From Rossellomorea sp. AcN35-11 (GTDB lineage: Bacteria > Bacillota > Bacilli > Bacillales > Bacillaceae_B): a stretch of 64,000 bases of DNA. A program made the translations under genes and the position numbers. Positions 19,249 to 29,902 of this stretch are shown here, in pieces. The stretch spans positions 2,598,001-2,662,000 of the forward strand of contig CP128835.1 in NCBI GenBank assembly GCA_030388825.1, read 5' to 3'. Under the pieces are notes generated by a model. That model did no database searches. It was not told the DNA's origin and saw nothing but the letters and a program-made list of their open reading frames with translations. Position 1 is the first letter of the stretch; each line of letters starts with the position of its first letter.

Positions 19249-20088
19249 ATGAAACAAACAACTGATTTTCTTAAGATGAAGAAGGAAAAACAAAAGATTT
19301 CCATGCTTACTGCGTACGATTTTCCAAGTGCGAGGATTGCGGAGGAAGCGGGTATCGATGTCATTTTGGTAGGTGACAGCCTTGGTATGGTCGTGTTGGG
19401 GTATGACTCCACCGTGCCAGTAACAGTGGAGGATATGATTCATCATACAAAAGCTGTACAAAGAGGGGCAAATGACACCTTTATCGTGACAGATATGCCG
19501 TTTATGTCCTACCACCTTTCCAGGGAAGAGACCCTTACTACAGCGGCCAGGATCCTTCAACAGGGAGGCGCCCATGCCGTTAAGGTAGAAGGAGGAGACC
19601 ATGTGATCGATCATATCCAGTCCCTTACTTCTGCAGGTGTACCCGTAATGGCACATTTAGGATTGACTCCTCAATCCGTCGGTGTCCTTGGAGGATATAA
19701 AGTACAGGGGAAAACAGCCGACACTGCCAAGAAATTGATTGCCGATGCCTTGAAATGTGAAGAGGCCGGAGCTTTTGCTCTTGTATTGGAGTGCGTGCCG
19801 AAGCAAATTGCCAAGGAAATCTCGGAGGTTTTAACAATACCCACTATCGGTATAGGGGCGGGGAATGAAACTGATGGACAAGTATTAGTCTTTCATGATC
19901 TGGTCACTTATGGAGTGGATCGCGTGCCTAAGTTTGTTAAGCAATACAGCAACGTGTCAGAAACCATTCATAATAGTATAAAGTCATATATAGATGAAGT
20001 AAGAAGAGAGAGCTTTCCAACGGATGACCACTCTTTTCACATGAGGGACGAAGAATTGGATGCACTGTATGGTGGAATCAAGAAATGA
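19249..20088 (+). CDS. panB: 3-methyl-2-oxobutanoate hydroxymethyltransferase
   Basis: PanB adds a hydroxymethyl group from methylene-tetrahydrofolate to ketoisovalerate, the first committed step to pantothenate. The 279-residue TIM-barrel product shows the typical [10 protein letters not shown] start, VGDSLGMV metal site, [16 protein letters not shown] and the GIGAG motif. GAAGGAGGA precedes the ATG. It begins the panBCD operon, whose genes overlap one another. Confidence 0.97.
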   Translation: MKQTTDFLKMKKEKQKISMLTAYDFPSARIAEEAGIDVILVGDSLGMVVLGYDSTVPVTVEDMIHHTKAVQRGANDTFIVTDMPFMSYHLSREETLTTAARILQQGGAHAVKVEGGDHVIDHIQSLTSAGVPVMAHLGLTPQSVGVLGGYKVQGKTADTAKKLIADALKCEEAGAFALVLECVPKQIAKEISEVLTIPTIGIGAGNETDGQVLVFHDLVTYGVDRVPKFVKQYSNVSETIHNSIKSYIDEVRRESFPTDDHSFHMRDEELDALYGGIKK

Positions 20089-20954
20089 AAGTGATAACGC
20101 ATATACATGAATTGCAGCAATCGATACAAGGAGTCAAGAAGTCAGGATCCTCTATCGGGTTTGTGCCTACCATGGGATATCTTCATGAAGGGCACTTGAA
20201 CCTGGTGGACGAAGCTCGGAAACATAACGATACCGTTGTGATGAGTATCTTCGTGAACCCCTTGCAGTTCGGTCCCAATGAAGACTTCGACAGGTATCCC
20301 CGTGACGTGGAAAGAGATACAGAATTGGCAAAACAAGCCGGGGTGGATATACTTTTTATACCCGGGGCAGAGGAAATGTATAAAAGGAAGCTGTCTGTAG
20401 CGCTGCAAGTGTACGATCGTGTTGACGTACTGTGCGGGAGAAAACGGGAGGGGCATTTTGACGGAGTAGTAACCGTATTGACTAAATTGTTTCACCTGAC
20501 CCAGCCTGACAGAGCCTATTTCGGATTGAAGGATGCCCAGCAGGTGGCTGTTGTAGAAGGGTTGGTCAGCGACTATTTCTTCCCTGTAGAGATCGTGAGG
20601 GTCCCGACAGTCAGAGAAGAAGATGGACTGGCGAAGAGCTCGAGAAATGTGCATCTATCCGAAAATGAAAGAAAGGAAGCTCCTGCACTTTATGCAAGTC
20701 TTGTAGAAGCAAAAAGACGCATAGAAGAAGGGGAACGTAACCCTGAATCCATTATCGGAATGATTTCAACATACATCAACGAGAACACCTCAGGAACGAT
20801 CGATTATGTGGAAGTGTATTCTTTTCCTGAGTTAACGGAACTACCGAGGTTCCAAGGGGAGGTCATCATTGCAGTGGCAGTCCAATTTCAGCATGCCAGA
20901 TTAATTGATAATATTATCATCAGAGTGGAATCAGAGGAGGATTTACATGTTTAG
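20085..20954 (+). CDS. panC: Pantoate-beta-alanine ligase
   Basis: PanC condenses pantoate with beta-alanine using ATP to give pantothenate. The 289-residue product shows the [14 protein letters not shown] motif with HxGH-type ATP binding, [13 protein letters not shown], and the KSSRNVHLS segment (a KMSKS-like element). The ATG overlaps the panB stop (ATGA). The start of panD lies inside its 3' end, so all three genes are translationally coupled. Confidence 0.97.
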   Translation: MKVITHIHELQQSIQGVKKSGSSIGFVPTMGYLHEGHLNLVDEARKHNDTVVMSIFVNPLQFGPNEDFDRYPRDVERDTELAKQAGVDILFIPGAEEMYKRKLSVALQVYDRVDVLCGRKREGHFDGVVTVLTKLFHLTQPDRAYFGLKDAQQVAVVEGLVSDYFFPVEIVRVPTVREEDGLAKSSRNVHLSENERKEAPALYASLVEAKRRIEEGERNPESIIGMISTYINENTSGTIDYVEVYSFPELTELPRFQGEVIIAVAVQFQHARLIDNIIIRVESEEDLHV

Positions 20955-21333
20955 AACGATGATGAGTGGTAAGATTCATAGAGCGACAGTAACAGAAGCG
21001 AACTTAAATTATGTTGGAAGTATAACCATCGATCAAGAGATTCTAGATGCAGTCGGTATGATGGCAAACGAAAAGGTTCAGATTGTAAATAACAACAATG
21101 GCGCGCGTCTTGAGACCTACATCATCCCGGGTGAAAGAGGAAGCGGTGTCATCTGCTTGAACGGAGCTGCAGGAACAAGGCTGGTGCAGGAGGGGGATAT
21201 CGTCATCATCATATCCTATAAGTTGATTGCTGAAGAAATGGTTCATGACCATATCCCGAAAGTAGCCATCATGGGTGAAAATAATCGTGTCGTTGAAATG
21301 ATCGGTACTGAACCAGAAGCGACAATTCTATAA
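20947..21333 (+). CDS. panD: Aspartate 1-decarboxylase proenzyme
   Basis: PanD makes beta-alanine from aspartate and is a self-cleaving pyruvoyl enzyme. The 128-residue precursor begins [18 protein letters not shown] and has the Gly-Ser cleavage site in YVGSITID at about residue 24-25. GAGGAGG is placed before ATG 20947, which lies 8 bp inside panC. The supply of both PanC substrates is thus encoded in one operon. A strong terminator follows. Confidence 0.97.
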   Translation: MFRTMMSGKIHRATVTEANLNYVGSITIDQEILDAVGMMANEKVQIVNNNNGARLETYIIPGERGSGVICLNGAAGTRLVQEGDIVIIISYKLIAEEMVHDHIPKVAIMGENNRVVEMIGTEPEATIL

Positions 21334-21336
21334 GAC

Positions 21337-21379
21337 AAGAAAGACTTCTAATAGTTCATTAGGAGTCTTTCTTTTTTAT
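21337..21379 (+). terminator. Terminator of panBCD
   Basis: AGAAAGACT and CTAAT pair with ATTAG and AGTCTTTCT around AGTTC, with a T-G opposition between the two stem parts. TTTTTT follows. Confidence 0.92.
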
Positions 21380-21419
21380 ATAATTTGTTTGTATGACAGT
21401 TCAAAATGAAAGCAAAAGA

Positions 21420-21624
21420 GGCAAAGAGCGCCTTCTCGGTCCATTGATCTTATGCATGTCGGGTCTGATCAAGCCGCCTCCGCTTTTGGTGTCATCCAGC
21501 TGCGGCGGCTAGACCCTCGAGGTCATAAGCTAAATGGTCCAAGAAGGCAAAGAGCGCCTTCTCGGTCCATTGATCTTATGCATGTCGGGTCTGATCAAGC
21601 CGCCTTCGCTTTTGGTGTCATCCA
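21420..21624. repeat. Palindromic intergenic element, locus 1
   Basis: Two direct copies of a 79-bp sequence start at 21420 and 21546 and differ by one base (CCTCCGC against CCTTCGC). Between them lies an arm that is complementary to each. GGCGGCTAGACCC (21504-21516) pairs with GGGTCT plus AGCCGCC (21587-21604, five-base bulge GATCA), enclosing a 57-nt hairpin from CATAAG (21524) to CTTATG (21580) with a GGCAAAGAGCGCC tip. The same layout occurs near 35.7 and 50.1 kb. It fills most of the panD-dinG gap and contains no gene; an open frame across it is an artefact of the repeats. Confidence 0.85.
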
Positions 21625-21695
21625 TTTTGAATTATGGTACACTTATTTAGAAATCATAAGTAACATGAAGGATTTATATAAAGGCAGTGAAAAAA

Positions 21696-24498
21696 ATGTA
21701 TCCATTCAAACTGGTTGTTATCGATCTTGAAACAACAGGAAATTCTCCCAAAAAGGGAGAGAAAATCATCCAAATATCAGCGGTTATTATAGAGAACGGA
21801 AGTATCATTGATCAATTCACATCTTTTGTTTGCCCCGGAAAACCTATTCCTGCATTTATTGAGGAATTAACGGGCATCAATGATGAAATGGTCAAGGATG
21901 CCCCCGGGTTTCATGAAATTGCACCCAAAATACTTGAGTTGCTGGATCACGGCGTTTTTGTGGCTCACAACGTTCAATTCGATCTTTCATTCCTTCAAGG
22001 AGAATTGGAAGAAGCAGGATATAACCCATTCACGGGTCCTGCTTTCGATACAGTAGAATTAGCTAAAATTGCTTTACCTTCTGCAGATAGTTTTAAGCTG
22101 ACTGAACTATCCAATTCATTGAAATTAAGTCATGTAAGGCCCCATCAGGCAGATAGTGATGCATATGTGACAGCCGAACTTCTTCTTTATTTTATGGAGG
22201 AATTGTCAAAACTGCCGTTAGTCACACTGGAGAATCTGTACAGTCTTTCCAATCATTTGAAAAGCGATCTCTCATTATTGTTTGATCGTATCGTGAGCCA
22301 TAAACAAAAGCATGTGGAGGACTTATCACCACTATTAGAGGTGCATCGGGGGCTTGCGATCCGCAAGAAAGCTGCACCAAAGAATGCTGCTTCAGCTATG
22401 GAAGATCTCCATTATGAGGAACCCGATATTGAAAAACATCTTGAAAAATATGTTCCTTTCTATGAGAAGAGAGAGCAGCAGATGGAAATGATGGAAGAGA
22501 TTCAGGCGGCATTTCATGAATCCCGGCATGTGGTCATAGAAGCAGGAACAGGAGTTGGAAAATCTCTGGGATACTTGTGGCCGGCGGTCATGTTTGCCAA
22601 GGCTTCCCATGAAAAGGTGGTCGTTAGTACATATACGATTCAACTACAGGAGCAATTGCTTCATAAAGAAATTAAATTATTGGAAAAAATAAGCCCTGTT
22701 CCATTTAGCACTGTGCTGTTAAAAGGTAAGAATCATTACATAAACCTGTTTAAATTTGAGCAGTCCCTTCGTGAAGATGAGTCACAATATGATGTCGTTC
22801 TAACCAAAATGCAGATACTGGTCTGGCTTACGCGAACGGAATCAGGTGACATGGATGAACTGAATCTGACATCCGGAGGTCAATTGTTCTGGAACCGATT
22901 AAAGCACGATGGCTGGCACTTGCCTCATGCAAAGGATCCATGGATCGGGAAGGATTTCTATCTGTTTGCCAGAAAGAGAGCACAAGAGGCGGATATCATC
23001 ATTACTAATCACTCCATGCTTCTGACTGATATGGTGAACGAAACCAATATGCTTCCTTCATACGACTATTTAATCATTGACGAGGCGCATCATCTGGAGA
23101 AATCAGCTAGACAGCACCTTGGTGTTGTGATGGATTATATTTCAATTAAATTCGCTTCGTCCCAATTAGGGACTTTGGACCAAAAGCAGTTATTTTATCG
23201 CCTCGATCAGATTATTTCCAGTCATTCGGTTGATGTCAAAACTCACTCATTTGAATTGGATTCACGTATTAAGCAATTCTATATTGATCTTGAGGAAGCC
23301 ATCGGGGTAATGACAAGTGTTTTCTATAAAAAAGCAAAAAAGAGAACCGGTGTCCAAAAAATCCAGCTGAGAATTACGGATGAAATGAAGAAGAGCAGCT
23401 ATTTCCAACCTGTGATCATGTCCATGGAACGGGTGGTATCAGGGATGAAATATGTAGAAAGAGAATTTGAGGAGATCCTCCAATTAATCAAGGATAAGAA
23501 AATCAAGCTTCATGATAAGGAAAAAGCCTTGATTGAAGAATTCTACAGCTTTCTGGTGGATTGGACAGAATTGAGGAAGGATATTCAGAAAGTTTTCTTA
23601 TCTGATCTGAATAACCATGTGATATGGCTGGATGGTGATACACGATCTTTGCCAAACAGTCTTTCTATCCAGGCTCAACCTGTTACTGTTGACCGAAATC
23701 TTCAAGATGAGATTTTTGCCAAGAAGAAAAGCGTTGTCCTAACTTCAGCCACCCTTACTGTAAGCGGTTCTTTTCATTATTTCTTAAACGAGATAGGACT
23801 TGGGGACGGGGGGGATCAAGCAATTACAACTTTCTTCTCCATTTGATTACGATGAAGTTTCAAGATTATTCGTGCCCACAGACGTTCCTGAAATCCAGCA
23901 TGTTCAGAGCGATGAGTACATTGAATCGATAAGTTCCCATTTGATTGGAGTGGCACAGGCCACGAAAGGTCGAATGCTCATATTATTCACTTCTTACGAT
24001 ATGCTGCGGAAGACGTATGAACTGATGAAAGAAAGTGGTTTATTGGAGGAATATGTCTTAATGGCACAAGGAATCACATCAGGGAGCCGAACAAGACTGA
24101 CAAAGAATTTCCAGCGGTTTGATAAGGCCATTTTATTCGGGACAAGCAGTTTCTGGGAAGGTGTAGACATACCCGGAGAAGATCTCTCATGTCTTGCTAT
24201 GGTCAGACTTCCCTTCTCACCACCCGATGAGCCTGTCAATCAGGCAAAATCGGATATCCTGAAGGCTCAGGGGAGAAATCCATTCTCTTCCCATTCTCTT
24301 CCAGAAGCGATAATCAGGTTCAAGCAGGGCGTTGGGAGGCTGATCAGGAGAAGCAGTGACAGAGGAATTGTCATCGTATATGACCGGAGGGTTGTGACAA
24401 CAAGATACGGTAAGGCTTTCCTGCAGTCCATCCCTTCAATGAAAGTAAAAGAAGGTGACCTGTCCGATTTGGTTTCATGGATTGAGGATTGGCTCTAA
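21696..24498 (+). CDS. dinG: DinG-family helicase with N-terminal exonuclease domain, frameshifted
   Basis: The first about 170 residues form a DEDD 3'-5' exonuclease domain of the DNA polymerase III epsilon type (VIDLETTG, AHNVQFDLSFL, HQADSDA). An XPD/DinG-like superfamily 2 helicase follows, with Walker A in EAGTGVGKSLGY and a DEAH box in IIDEAHHLEK. The frame shifts at a G7 run (23808-23814). With six G, LGDGG joins to IKQLQLSSPFDYDEV and a 933-residue protein results, like B. subtilis DinG. ATG 21696 is preferred over GTG 21687, which is too close to the AAGG site. The C-terminal GVGRLIRR motif is intact. Confidence 0.92.
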
Positions 24499-24572
24499 AG
24501 ATGAAACTTCAGTGATAAATTTTTCTCTTTAACGCAACCTAAAGAGTAGATTTGAAACTGGGGGGACTGAAC

Positions 24573-25419
24573 ATGAGAGTGAGTTTCACTGTACTGATAT
24601 CTTTTTTCTTAGTCATTTCGAATACGCATGGGATGAGGGTGCCCCAGGTGGACTTAAATGTGTCACATGAGGAATATGCGATTAGTTTTCTTCCGGTTCT
24701 TAAAGGGGAGATAGCTGTTCTTCATTTGGCTGGCGGAGATAACTATCTAATTAATACCGGGCCTGAGGCGATGAGAAATCAGCTGTATTATTATTTGAAT
24801 CAGCTCCAGATTAACGATATCAAGGGAATGATCATCACAGAAAAAAAATGAAGTTCATAGTGAGATGATAGCGGAACTCTGGAAAAAGTATTCCATTGAG
24901 CAAATAATCGTTGGTCAGTCGCTGGAGAATGCAATACCTGACAATGATGCGTACAACATTTATACCCTCCGTGACAATCAGTCGTACTCATTGTCAAAAG
25001 AATTAGCATTAAACGTCATACATGAAGGAAGTGGGGATGGTGAAGGGCTGGACTTTTCCATAACGTTTTTTCATCACCGTTTTTTATGGTTGAGCTCACA
25101 ATCCGCTCATTCTGAAGAGGTATTAATGACCAAACCTTTAAAGAACGTGAACATTGTAAAAATTCCGTTGCACTCCAAAGCGGAAAATATATCGCACAGA
25201 CTGCTGAAACACATCGACCCGCAAACGGCTTTACTGTACCGATCCAAGGAAAGGCTCCTCAATGGTGAAATGCTTGAAGCCATCAACGAGGCTTGGATTG
25301 ACCTTTATTTGACGGGACAACACGGTCTGATTTCCATCAAACTTAATAAAAGAAACTACGAAGTGTTGACGTTTGATCAAGAAGATGGTGTATTCAATGA
25401 AAAGGAAACGGCACGTTGA
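24573..25419 (+). CDS. Secreted, apparently non-catalytic ComEC-like metallo-beta-lactamase protein, frameshifted
   Basis: A signal peptide (about residues 1-20) is followed by a domain with the strand pattern of the ComEC-type metallo-beta-lactamase fold (AVLHLAGGDNYLINTG, then a helix and IKGMIIT). Where active relatives have T-H-x-H-x-D-H, this protein reads TEKNEVHSE, so the metal site is mostly lost. The frame breaks at an A8 run (24841-24848); seven A restore a 281-residue protein. GGGGGG stands before ATG 24573. It lies between dinG and ypmA, where B. subtilis has no gene. I infer a pseudo-enzyme of unknown role; related ComEC domains act in DNA uptake. Confidence 0.65.
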
Positions 25420-25433
25420 ACCACAATAAAACA

Positions 25434-25456
25434 AGGCTGACAAATGCGTCAGCCTG
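25434..25456 (+). terminator. Hairpin after the ComEC-like gene
   Basis: AGGCTGAC pairs with GTCAGCCT around AAATGC. No T tract follows, so it may act only as a transcript end stabiliser. Confidence 0.45.
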
Positions 25457-25619
25457 AGTGTGTGGATTAGAATATAGTTTTTATGATAAGCTCTACCATA
25501 TTAGCCACCAATGTTGTTATAATGTGTGTAGAGTTCTTACGTATAGTATGCCGTTCTTCCCGCATCACTATAAGAAGAAAAAAATGTTTTTAGTCAAGTT
25601 AGGTAAAAGGAGGAGCACA

Positions 25620-25790
25620 ATGGAAAGCCGAATTGAAATTCTTTCCACCGTCCGAATTGAATATACGGATAACCTGTATAAAGTGGTTGATACACTGAAT
25701 AGAACGTTAAAAAAAGATGATTATATGTTTGGTTTAGCCTTAGATCCGGAAGATCAAAACCAGGCAGTATTAACAATTTATCGTACATAA
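25620..25790 (+). CDS. ypmA: DUF4264 protein YpmA
   Basis: This small 56-residue protein matches B. subtilis YpmA almost throughout (MES-x-IEILSTV, DLYK-type core, VDTLNRTLK, MFGLALD). AAGGAGGAGCACA precedes the ATG. A longer open frame from 25458 has no ribosome site. It lies 12 bp before ypmB, as in B. subtilis. Function unknown. Confidence 0.92.
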   Translation: MESRIEILSTVRIEYTDNLYKVVDTLNRTLKKDDYMFGLALDPEDQNQAVLTIYRT

Positions 25791-25802
25791 AGAGTGATAG
25801 TA

Positions 25803-26279
25803 ATGAAAAAATGGATAACGATTATCTCACTATTGACCATCGTCCTTGGGATAACTGCTTCAGTCATACTTTACCAAGTTTCCAGGAACCCATTGGATAT
25901 ACAGGCAGAGAATGCTGAAAGCAGAATAAAGGAAGAAACGACTATCGTTGAGATAGAAAAAACCAGTTTCTACAATGGATCGGATTCATACGTCGTTGTG
26001 ACGGGAAAGAATGATCAAAACGAGAAGGTGATAGCCTGGGTACCGAAAAAAAATGGGAAAATCATCGAAGAAAAATGGGCAGATGGTATTTCAAAAGATC
26101 AGGCAATCAATAAACTAAATGATGAAAAGCAACCGAAAAAATTATTATCGGTCCGTTTAGGATATGAATCCGTCGGACCTGTTTGGGAAATGACCTATTT
26201 AGATCAACAAGACAATTTGAATTATTTCTATCTGCTGTTTTCTACTGGAGAATGGTGGAGGAAAATTGAAAATTTATGA
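25803..26279 (+). CDS. ypmB: DUF5590 membrane-anchored protein YpmB
   Basis: This 158-residue protein has an N-terminal membrane helix (residues about 4-24) and an extracytoplasmic domain made of two similar halves, each with a strand-rich Y-V-V-x-G or W-E-M-T-Y pattern of the PepSY/YpmB type. The ribosome site before ATG 25803 is weak (AAAGAG). The stop lies 17 bp before aspB, so cotranscription is likely. Function unknown. Confidence 0.88.
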   Translation: MKKWITIISLLTIVLGITASVILYQVSRNPLDIQAENAESRIKEETTIVEIEKTSFYNGSDSYVVVTGKNDQNEKVIAWVPKKNGKIIEEKWADGISKDQAINKLNDEKQPKKLLSVRLGYESVGPVWEMTYLDQQDNLNYFYLLFSTGEWWRKIENL

Positions 26280-26296
26280 TCAGGGGGAATGCGCCA

Positions 26297-27487
26297 ATGA
26301 AATTTACGTTAGCGGACAGAGTAAGTGCTTTAACACCATCGACGACTTTAGCCATCACGGCAAAAGCTAAGGAAATGAAGTCACAAGGGATTGATGTGAT
26401 CGGATTGGGTGCCGGAGAACCGGATTTCAATACACCTGACCACATTATCAAAGCCGCGTATGAATCTATGACGGAAGGACACACAAAGTATACTCCTTCA
26501 GGCGGAATGGCTAAGTTAAAAGAGGCCATCATCCAAAAGTTCGAAATGGACCAGAAGATTTCGTACAAACCTGCTGAAATTATCGTAACAAGCGGAGCGA
26601 AACATGCTCTTTATACATTGTTTCAGGTACTCTTAAACAATGGGGATGAGGTCATCATCCCGACTCCATACTGGGTGAGCTATCCGGAACAAGTAAAGCT
26701 TGCAGGAGGAACTCCCGTTATTGTAGAAGGTAAAGAGAGAAATGAGTATAAAATAACACCTGAGCAGCTAAAAGAGGCGATCACTTCAAAAACGAAAGCG
26801 GTCATTCTCAACACACCTAGTAATCCAACAGGCATGCTGTATTCCCGGGAAGAATTACAAGCAATCGGTGAGGTTTGTCTGGAGAAAAACATCCTGATCG
26901 TCTCAGATGAAATTTATGAAAAGCTTGTATATGACGGGAACACACATACCTCAATTGCCGAATTATCCCAAGAATTTAAAGAACAAACGATTGTGATTAA
27001 TGGAGTGTCGAAATCACATTCCATGACGGGATGGAGAATCGGATATGCGGCAGGTAACGAGACGATCATCAAAGCGATGACGAATCTTGCCAGTCATTCC
27101 ACCTCGAACCCGACGACGACATCACAATTTGGAACCGTTGCTGCCTATTTAGGTGACCAGCAGCCGGTGGAAGATATGAGGCAGTCATTTGAAGAGCGTC
27201 TAAATATTGTCTTTGATAAACTGAACAACATCCCTGGATTCCATTGCTTGAAGCCACAGGGTGCGTTTTACCTATTCCCGAACGTGTCGGAAGCGGCTGA
27301 AAACACGGGCTACAACAATGTTGACGAGTTTACGAAGGCCCTGCTTGAAGAGGCGAAAGTTGCGGTTATTCCCGGTTCAGGTTTTGGTGCTGAAGATAAT
27401 ATACGGTTATCTTACGCCACCAGCCTTGATTCGTTGGAGAAGGCAATCGCGCGCATGCATGATTTCGTTGTGAGCAAAAGCAAATAA
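26297..27487 (+). CDS. aspB: Aspartate aminotransferase AspB
   Basis: This class I PLP aminotransferase interconverts aspartate and oxaloacetate with glutamate/2-oxoglutarate. The 396-residue product has the LGAGEPDFNTP start, the TPSNPTG loop, the SDEIYEKLVYDG segment, and the PLP lysine in GVSKSHSMTGWRIGY. CAGGGGGA precedes ATG 26297. A terminator and a new promoter separate it from asnS, which uses aspartate as substrate. Confidence 0.96.
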   Translation: MKFTLADRVSALTPSTTLAITAKAKEMKSQGIDVIGLGAGEPDFNTPDHIIKAAYESMTEGHTKYTPSGGMAKLKEAIIQKFEMDQKISYKPAEIIVTSGAKHALYTLFQVLLNNGDEVIIPTPYWVSYPEQVKLAGGTPVIVEGKERNEYKITPEQLKEAITSKTKAVILNTPSNPTGMLYSREELQAIGEVCLEKNILIVSDEIYEKLVYDGNTHTSIAELSQEFKEQTIVINGVSKSHSMTGWRIGYAAGNETIIKAMTNLASHSTSNPTTTSQFGTVAAYLGDQQPVEDMRQSFEERLNIVFDKLNNIPGFHCLKPQGAFYLFPNVSEAAENTGYNNVDEFTKALLEEAKVAVIPGSGFGAEDNIRLSYATSLDSLEKAIARMHDFVVSKSK

Positions 27488-27497
27488 TACATGGTTT

Positions 27498-27527
27498 GCA
27501 GACCGGCTACCAAACGGTCTGCTTTTT
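27498..27527 (+). terminator. Terminator after aspB
   Basis: GCAGACCG (27498-27505) pairs with CGGTCTGC (27515-27522) and is followed by TTTTT. Confidence 0.9.
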
Positions 27528-27558
27528 CCTTAAAATCATCCTGTTTCGTTCCAATCTG

Positions 27559-27587
27559 TTGCGGCGGGATAATGGTAAATGTATAAT
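27559..27587 (+). promoter_or_regulatory. Sigma-A-type promoter for asnS
   Basis: TTGCGG (27559-27564) and a perfect TATAAT (27582-27587) are 17 bp apart, 46 bp before the asnS start. No T-box structure is present between them and the gene. Confidence 0.7.
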
Positions 27588-27633
27588 AAATAACGATACA
27601 TAAGCGTCTTAGTTTTTTTGGAGGGAAAAAATC

Positions 27634-28926
27634 GTGAAAACTACTATATCTCAAGTAAATAAGTTTGTAGGTGAAGAAGTAACCATCGGTGCCTGGCTTG
27701 CCAACAAACGTTCAAGTGGAAAAATTGCCTTTCTTCAGCTTCGTGATGGAACAGGATTCATTCAAGGTGTTGTCGTGAAAAGTGAAGTGGAAGAAGAAAT
27801 TTTTCTAAAAGCAAAATCATTGACACAAGAATCCTCTCTATATGTTACAGGAACGGTATCAGAAGACTCCCGTTCTCCTTTCGGATATGAATTGCAAGTG
27901 AAAAACGTAGAAGTGATTCACGAAGCAGTTGATTATCCCATCACCCCAAAGGAGCATGGAACAGAGTTTCTAATGGATCATCGTCATCTTTGGCTTCGTT
28001 CCCGTAAACAGCATGCAGTGATGAAAGTACGTAACGAAATCATTCGCGCAACATATGAATTCTTCAACAAGGAAGGATTTGTAAAAGTAGATCCTCCGAT
28101 TCTGACGGGAAGTGCTCCGGAAGGGACGACAGAATTATTTGCCACTAAGTATTTTGAAGAAGATGCATATCTTTCTCAAAGTGGACAGCTGTATATGGAA
28201 GCAGCTGCCATGGCGTTAGGAAAAGTATTCTCTTTTGGACCTACCTTCAGAGCGGAAAAGTCGAAAACACGCCGTCATTTAATTGAGTTCTGGATGATCG
28301 AACCTGAAATGGCATTCTACGATTTCAAAGATAATTTGGAAGTTCAGGAACAATATGTTTCTTATATCGTACAGTCTGTACTTGAAAACTGTAAGCTGGA
28401 ACTGGACCGCTTAGGCAGGGATACTTCTAAGCTTGAGCAAATTAAAGCACCATTCCCACGAATCACGTATGATGATGCGTTAAAATTGTTGCATGAAAAA
28501 GGATTTGATGACATTGAGTGGGGAGATGATTTCGGTGCCCCTCATGAAACGGCCATTGCTGAAAGCTACGACAAGCCGGTGTTTATTACCCATTACCCGA
28601 CTTCCCTGAAGCCTTTCTATATGCAGCCTGACCCTGATCGTGATGATGTTGTACTATGTGCTGACCTGATTGCGCCAGAAGGATACGGTGAGATTATCGG
28701 TGGCTCAGAGCGTATCCATGATGCAAAATTAATGAAGAGACGCATTGAAGAACATGAGCTGGCAACAGATGCGTATAAATGGTATCTGGAATTAAGGGAA
28801 TATGGATCCGTTCCCCATTCAGGATTCGGTCTTGGACTCGAAAGAACAGTCGCTTGGATCAGCGGTGTGGAACACGTAAGGGAAACCATCCCATTCCCGC
28901 GTCTGTTGAACCGTTTATATCCATAA
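27634..28926 (+). CDS. asnS: Asparaginyl-tRNA synthetase
   Basis: This class IIb synthetase charges tRNA-Asn. The 430-residue product starts at GTG 27634 behind TTGGAGGG. An N-terminal OB-fold anticodon-binding domain (residues 1-100) leads to the catalytic core with motif 1 near [14 protein letters not shown], motif 2 in [14 protein letters not shown], and motif 3 in GFGLGLERT. The lack of an inserted GAD domain fits AsnRS rather than bacterial AspRS. Confidence 0.97.
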   Translation: MKTTISQVNKFVGEEVTIGAWLANKRSSGKIAFLQLRDGTGFIQGVVVKSEVEEEIFLKAKSLTQESSLYVTGTVSEDSRSPFGYELQVKNVEVIHEAVDYPITPKEHGTEFLMDHRHLWLRSRKQHAVMKVRNEIIRATYEFFNKEGFVKVDPPILTGSAPEGTTELFATKYFEEDAYLSQSGQLYMEAAAMALGKVFSFGPTFRAEKSKTRRHLIEFWMIEPEMAFYDFKDNLEVQEQYVSYIVQSVLENCKLELDRLGRDTSKLEQIKAPFPRITYDDALKLLHEKGFDDIEWGDDFGAPHETAIAESYDKPVFITHYPTSLKPFYMQPDPDRDDVVLCADLIAPEGYGEIIGGSERIHDAKLMKRRIEEHELATDAYKWYLELREYGSVPHSGFGLGLERTVAWISGVEHVRETIPFPRLLNRLYP

Positions 28927-28934
28927 ATTTAAAA

Positions 28935-28977
28935 GCGCCGACCCATTGCTTAACCGCAATAGTGGTCGGCTTTTTTT
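28935..28977 (+). terminator. Terminator after asnS
   Basis: GCCGACC pairs with GGTCGGC, an inner CATTGC/GCAAT part extends the stem, and TTTTTTT follows. Confidence 0.9.
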
Positions 28978-29110
28978 GTAGGAATGACATATAGAGTCTA
29001 TTTTGCTTTCAGAATCACAATTAGGGTTACTTTTCCAATTTTCCTTCTAGTTGTTTTCCATGTCCACATATACTGAACCATGATATACTAGTGGGTGAGG
29101 TGTACTGAAT

Positions 29111-29821
29111 ATGGATTATAAACGATTAATGGTGTCCTGGATTGAAGAGGGGACACTCAACATTCCGCATTTATTATTATCAAATTACAACGCTCTGGGT
29201 TTGAATGAGTCAGAATTTGTATTGCTTTTGCATATATACGGACATTTGGAGAAGGGAAACTATTTTCCTACACCAGAAGAGCTCTCAGAGCCTATGAGTA
29301 TTTCTTCTGAATACTGTTCATCAATATTAAGAAAGTTAATGCAGCAACAATTTTTATCGATTGAAGAGGGATCTTCAACTGATGGTATCTTATTTGAGAA
29401 GTATTCTCTCAATCCTTTATGGGATAAAATGGCTGAGTTTGTGATCCAGGATTCAAAAATGCAGCAGATGAAGAAATCCATGGAAGAAGAAGCAGATATA
29501 TACACAACATTCGAGCAGGAATTTGGTCGTCCCCTTTCTCCACTGGAATGCGAAACGCTGGCCATGTGGTTGGATCAGGATGAACATAATGCCATCATCA
29601 TTAAAGCTGCATTAAGAGAATCCGTCATCTCCGGCAAGCTCAATTTTAGGTATATTGACAGGATTCTGTTTGAATGGAAGAAAAATGGTGTGAAAACCAT
29701 AGAAGATGCACGCAACCAGAGCCAGCGCTTCCGTTCTCATCAGAAGCCTGCTGCTGCCAATGATTCTGCTGCTTCCACAAAACGAAAATCAGTACCATTT
29801 TATAACTGGCTTGAACAATAA
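29111..29821 (+). CDS. dnaD: Primosomal protein DnaD
   Basis: DnaD acts with DnaB and DnaI to load the replicative helicase at oriC and at restart sites. The 236-residue product has the N-terminal winged-helix DDBH1 domain (residues about 10-95) and the DDBH2 domain after residue 130, with the conserved YIDRILFEWKKNGVKT segment near residue 185-200. The C-terminal tail is charged and low in complexity, as usual. It precedes nth, as in B. subtilis. Confidence 0.95.
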   Translation: MDYKRLMVSWIEEGTLNIPHLLLSNYNALGLNESEFVLLLHIYGHLEKGNYFPTPEELSEPMSISSEYCSSILRKLMQQQFLSIEEGSSTDGILFEKYSLNPLWDKMAEFVIQDSKMQQMKKSMEEEADIYTTFEQEFGRPLSPLECETLAMWLDQDEHNAIIIKAALRESVISGKLNFRYIDRILFEWKKNGVKTIEDARNQSQRFRSHQKPAAANDSAASTKRKSVPFYNWLEQ

Positions 29822-29828
29822 ATCGTAA

Positions 29829-29866
29829 AGGGCTGACTCTCCAATGGAGGTTAGTCCATTTTTTTG
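29829..29866 (+). terminator. Hairpin and T tract between dnaD and nth
   Basis: GGGCTGAC plus CTCC pairs with GGAG plus GTTAGTCC (one bulged T, some G-T pairs). Seven T follow. Because nth starts 36 bp later it may be a partial stop. Confidence 0.65.
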
Positions 29867-29902
29867 AAATACTCAATGGACAGGTTGGAGGAATTAGGAT
29901 AT

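Noticed and set aside
21452..21730. Open frame of 92 codons between panD and dinG
   Set aside because: It is made by the two copies of the palindromic element; the same 15-residue text appears twice, there is no ribosome site, and it runs into dinG in another frame.
23800..23830. Programmed frameshift in dinG
   Set aside because: The G7 run could be slippery, but the same kind of break occurs in many unrelated genes here and no stimulatory structure is evident; an error is simpler.
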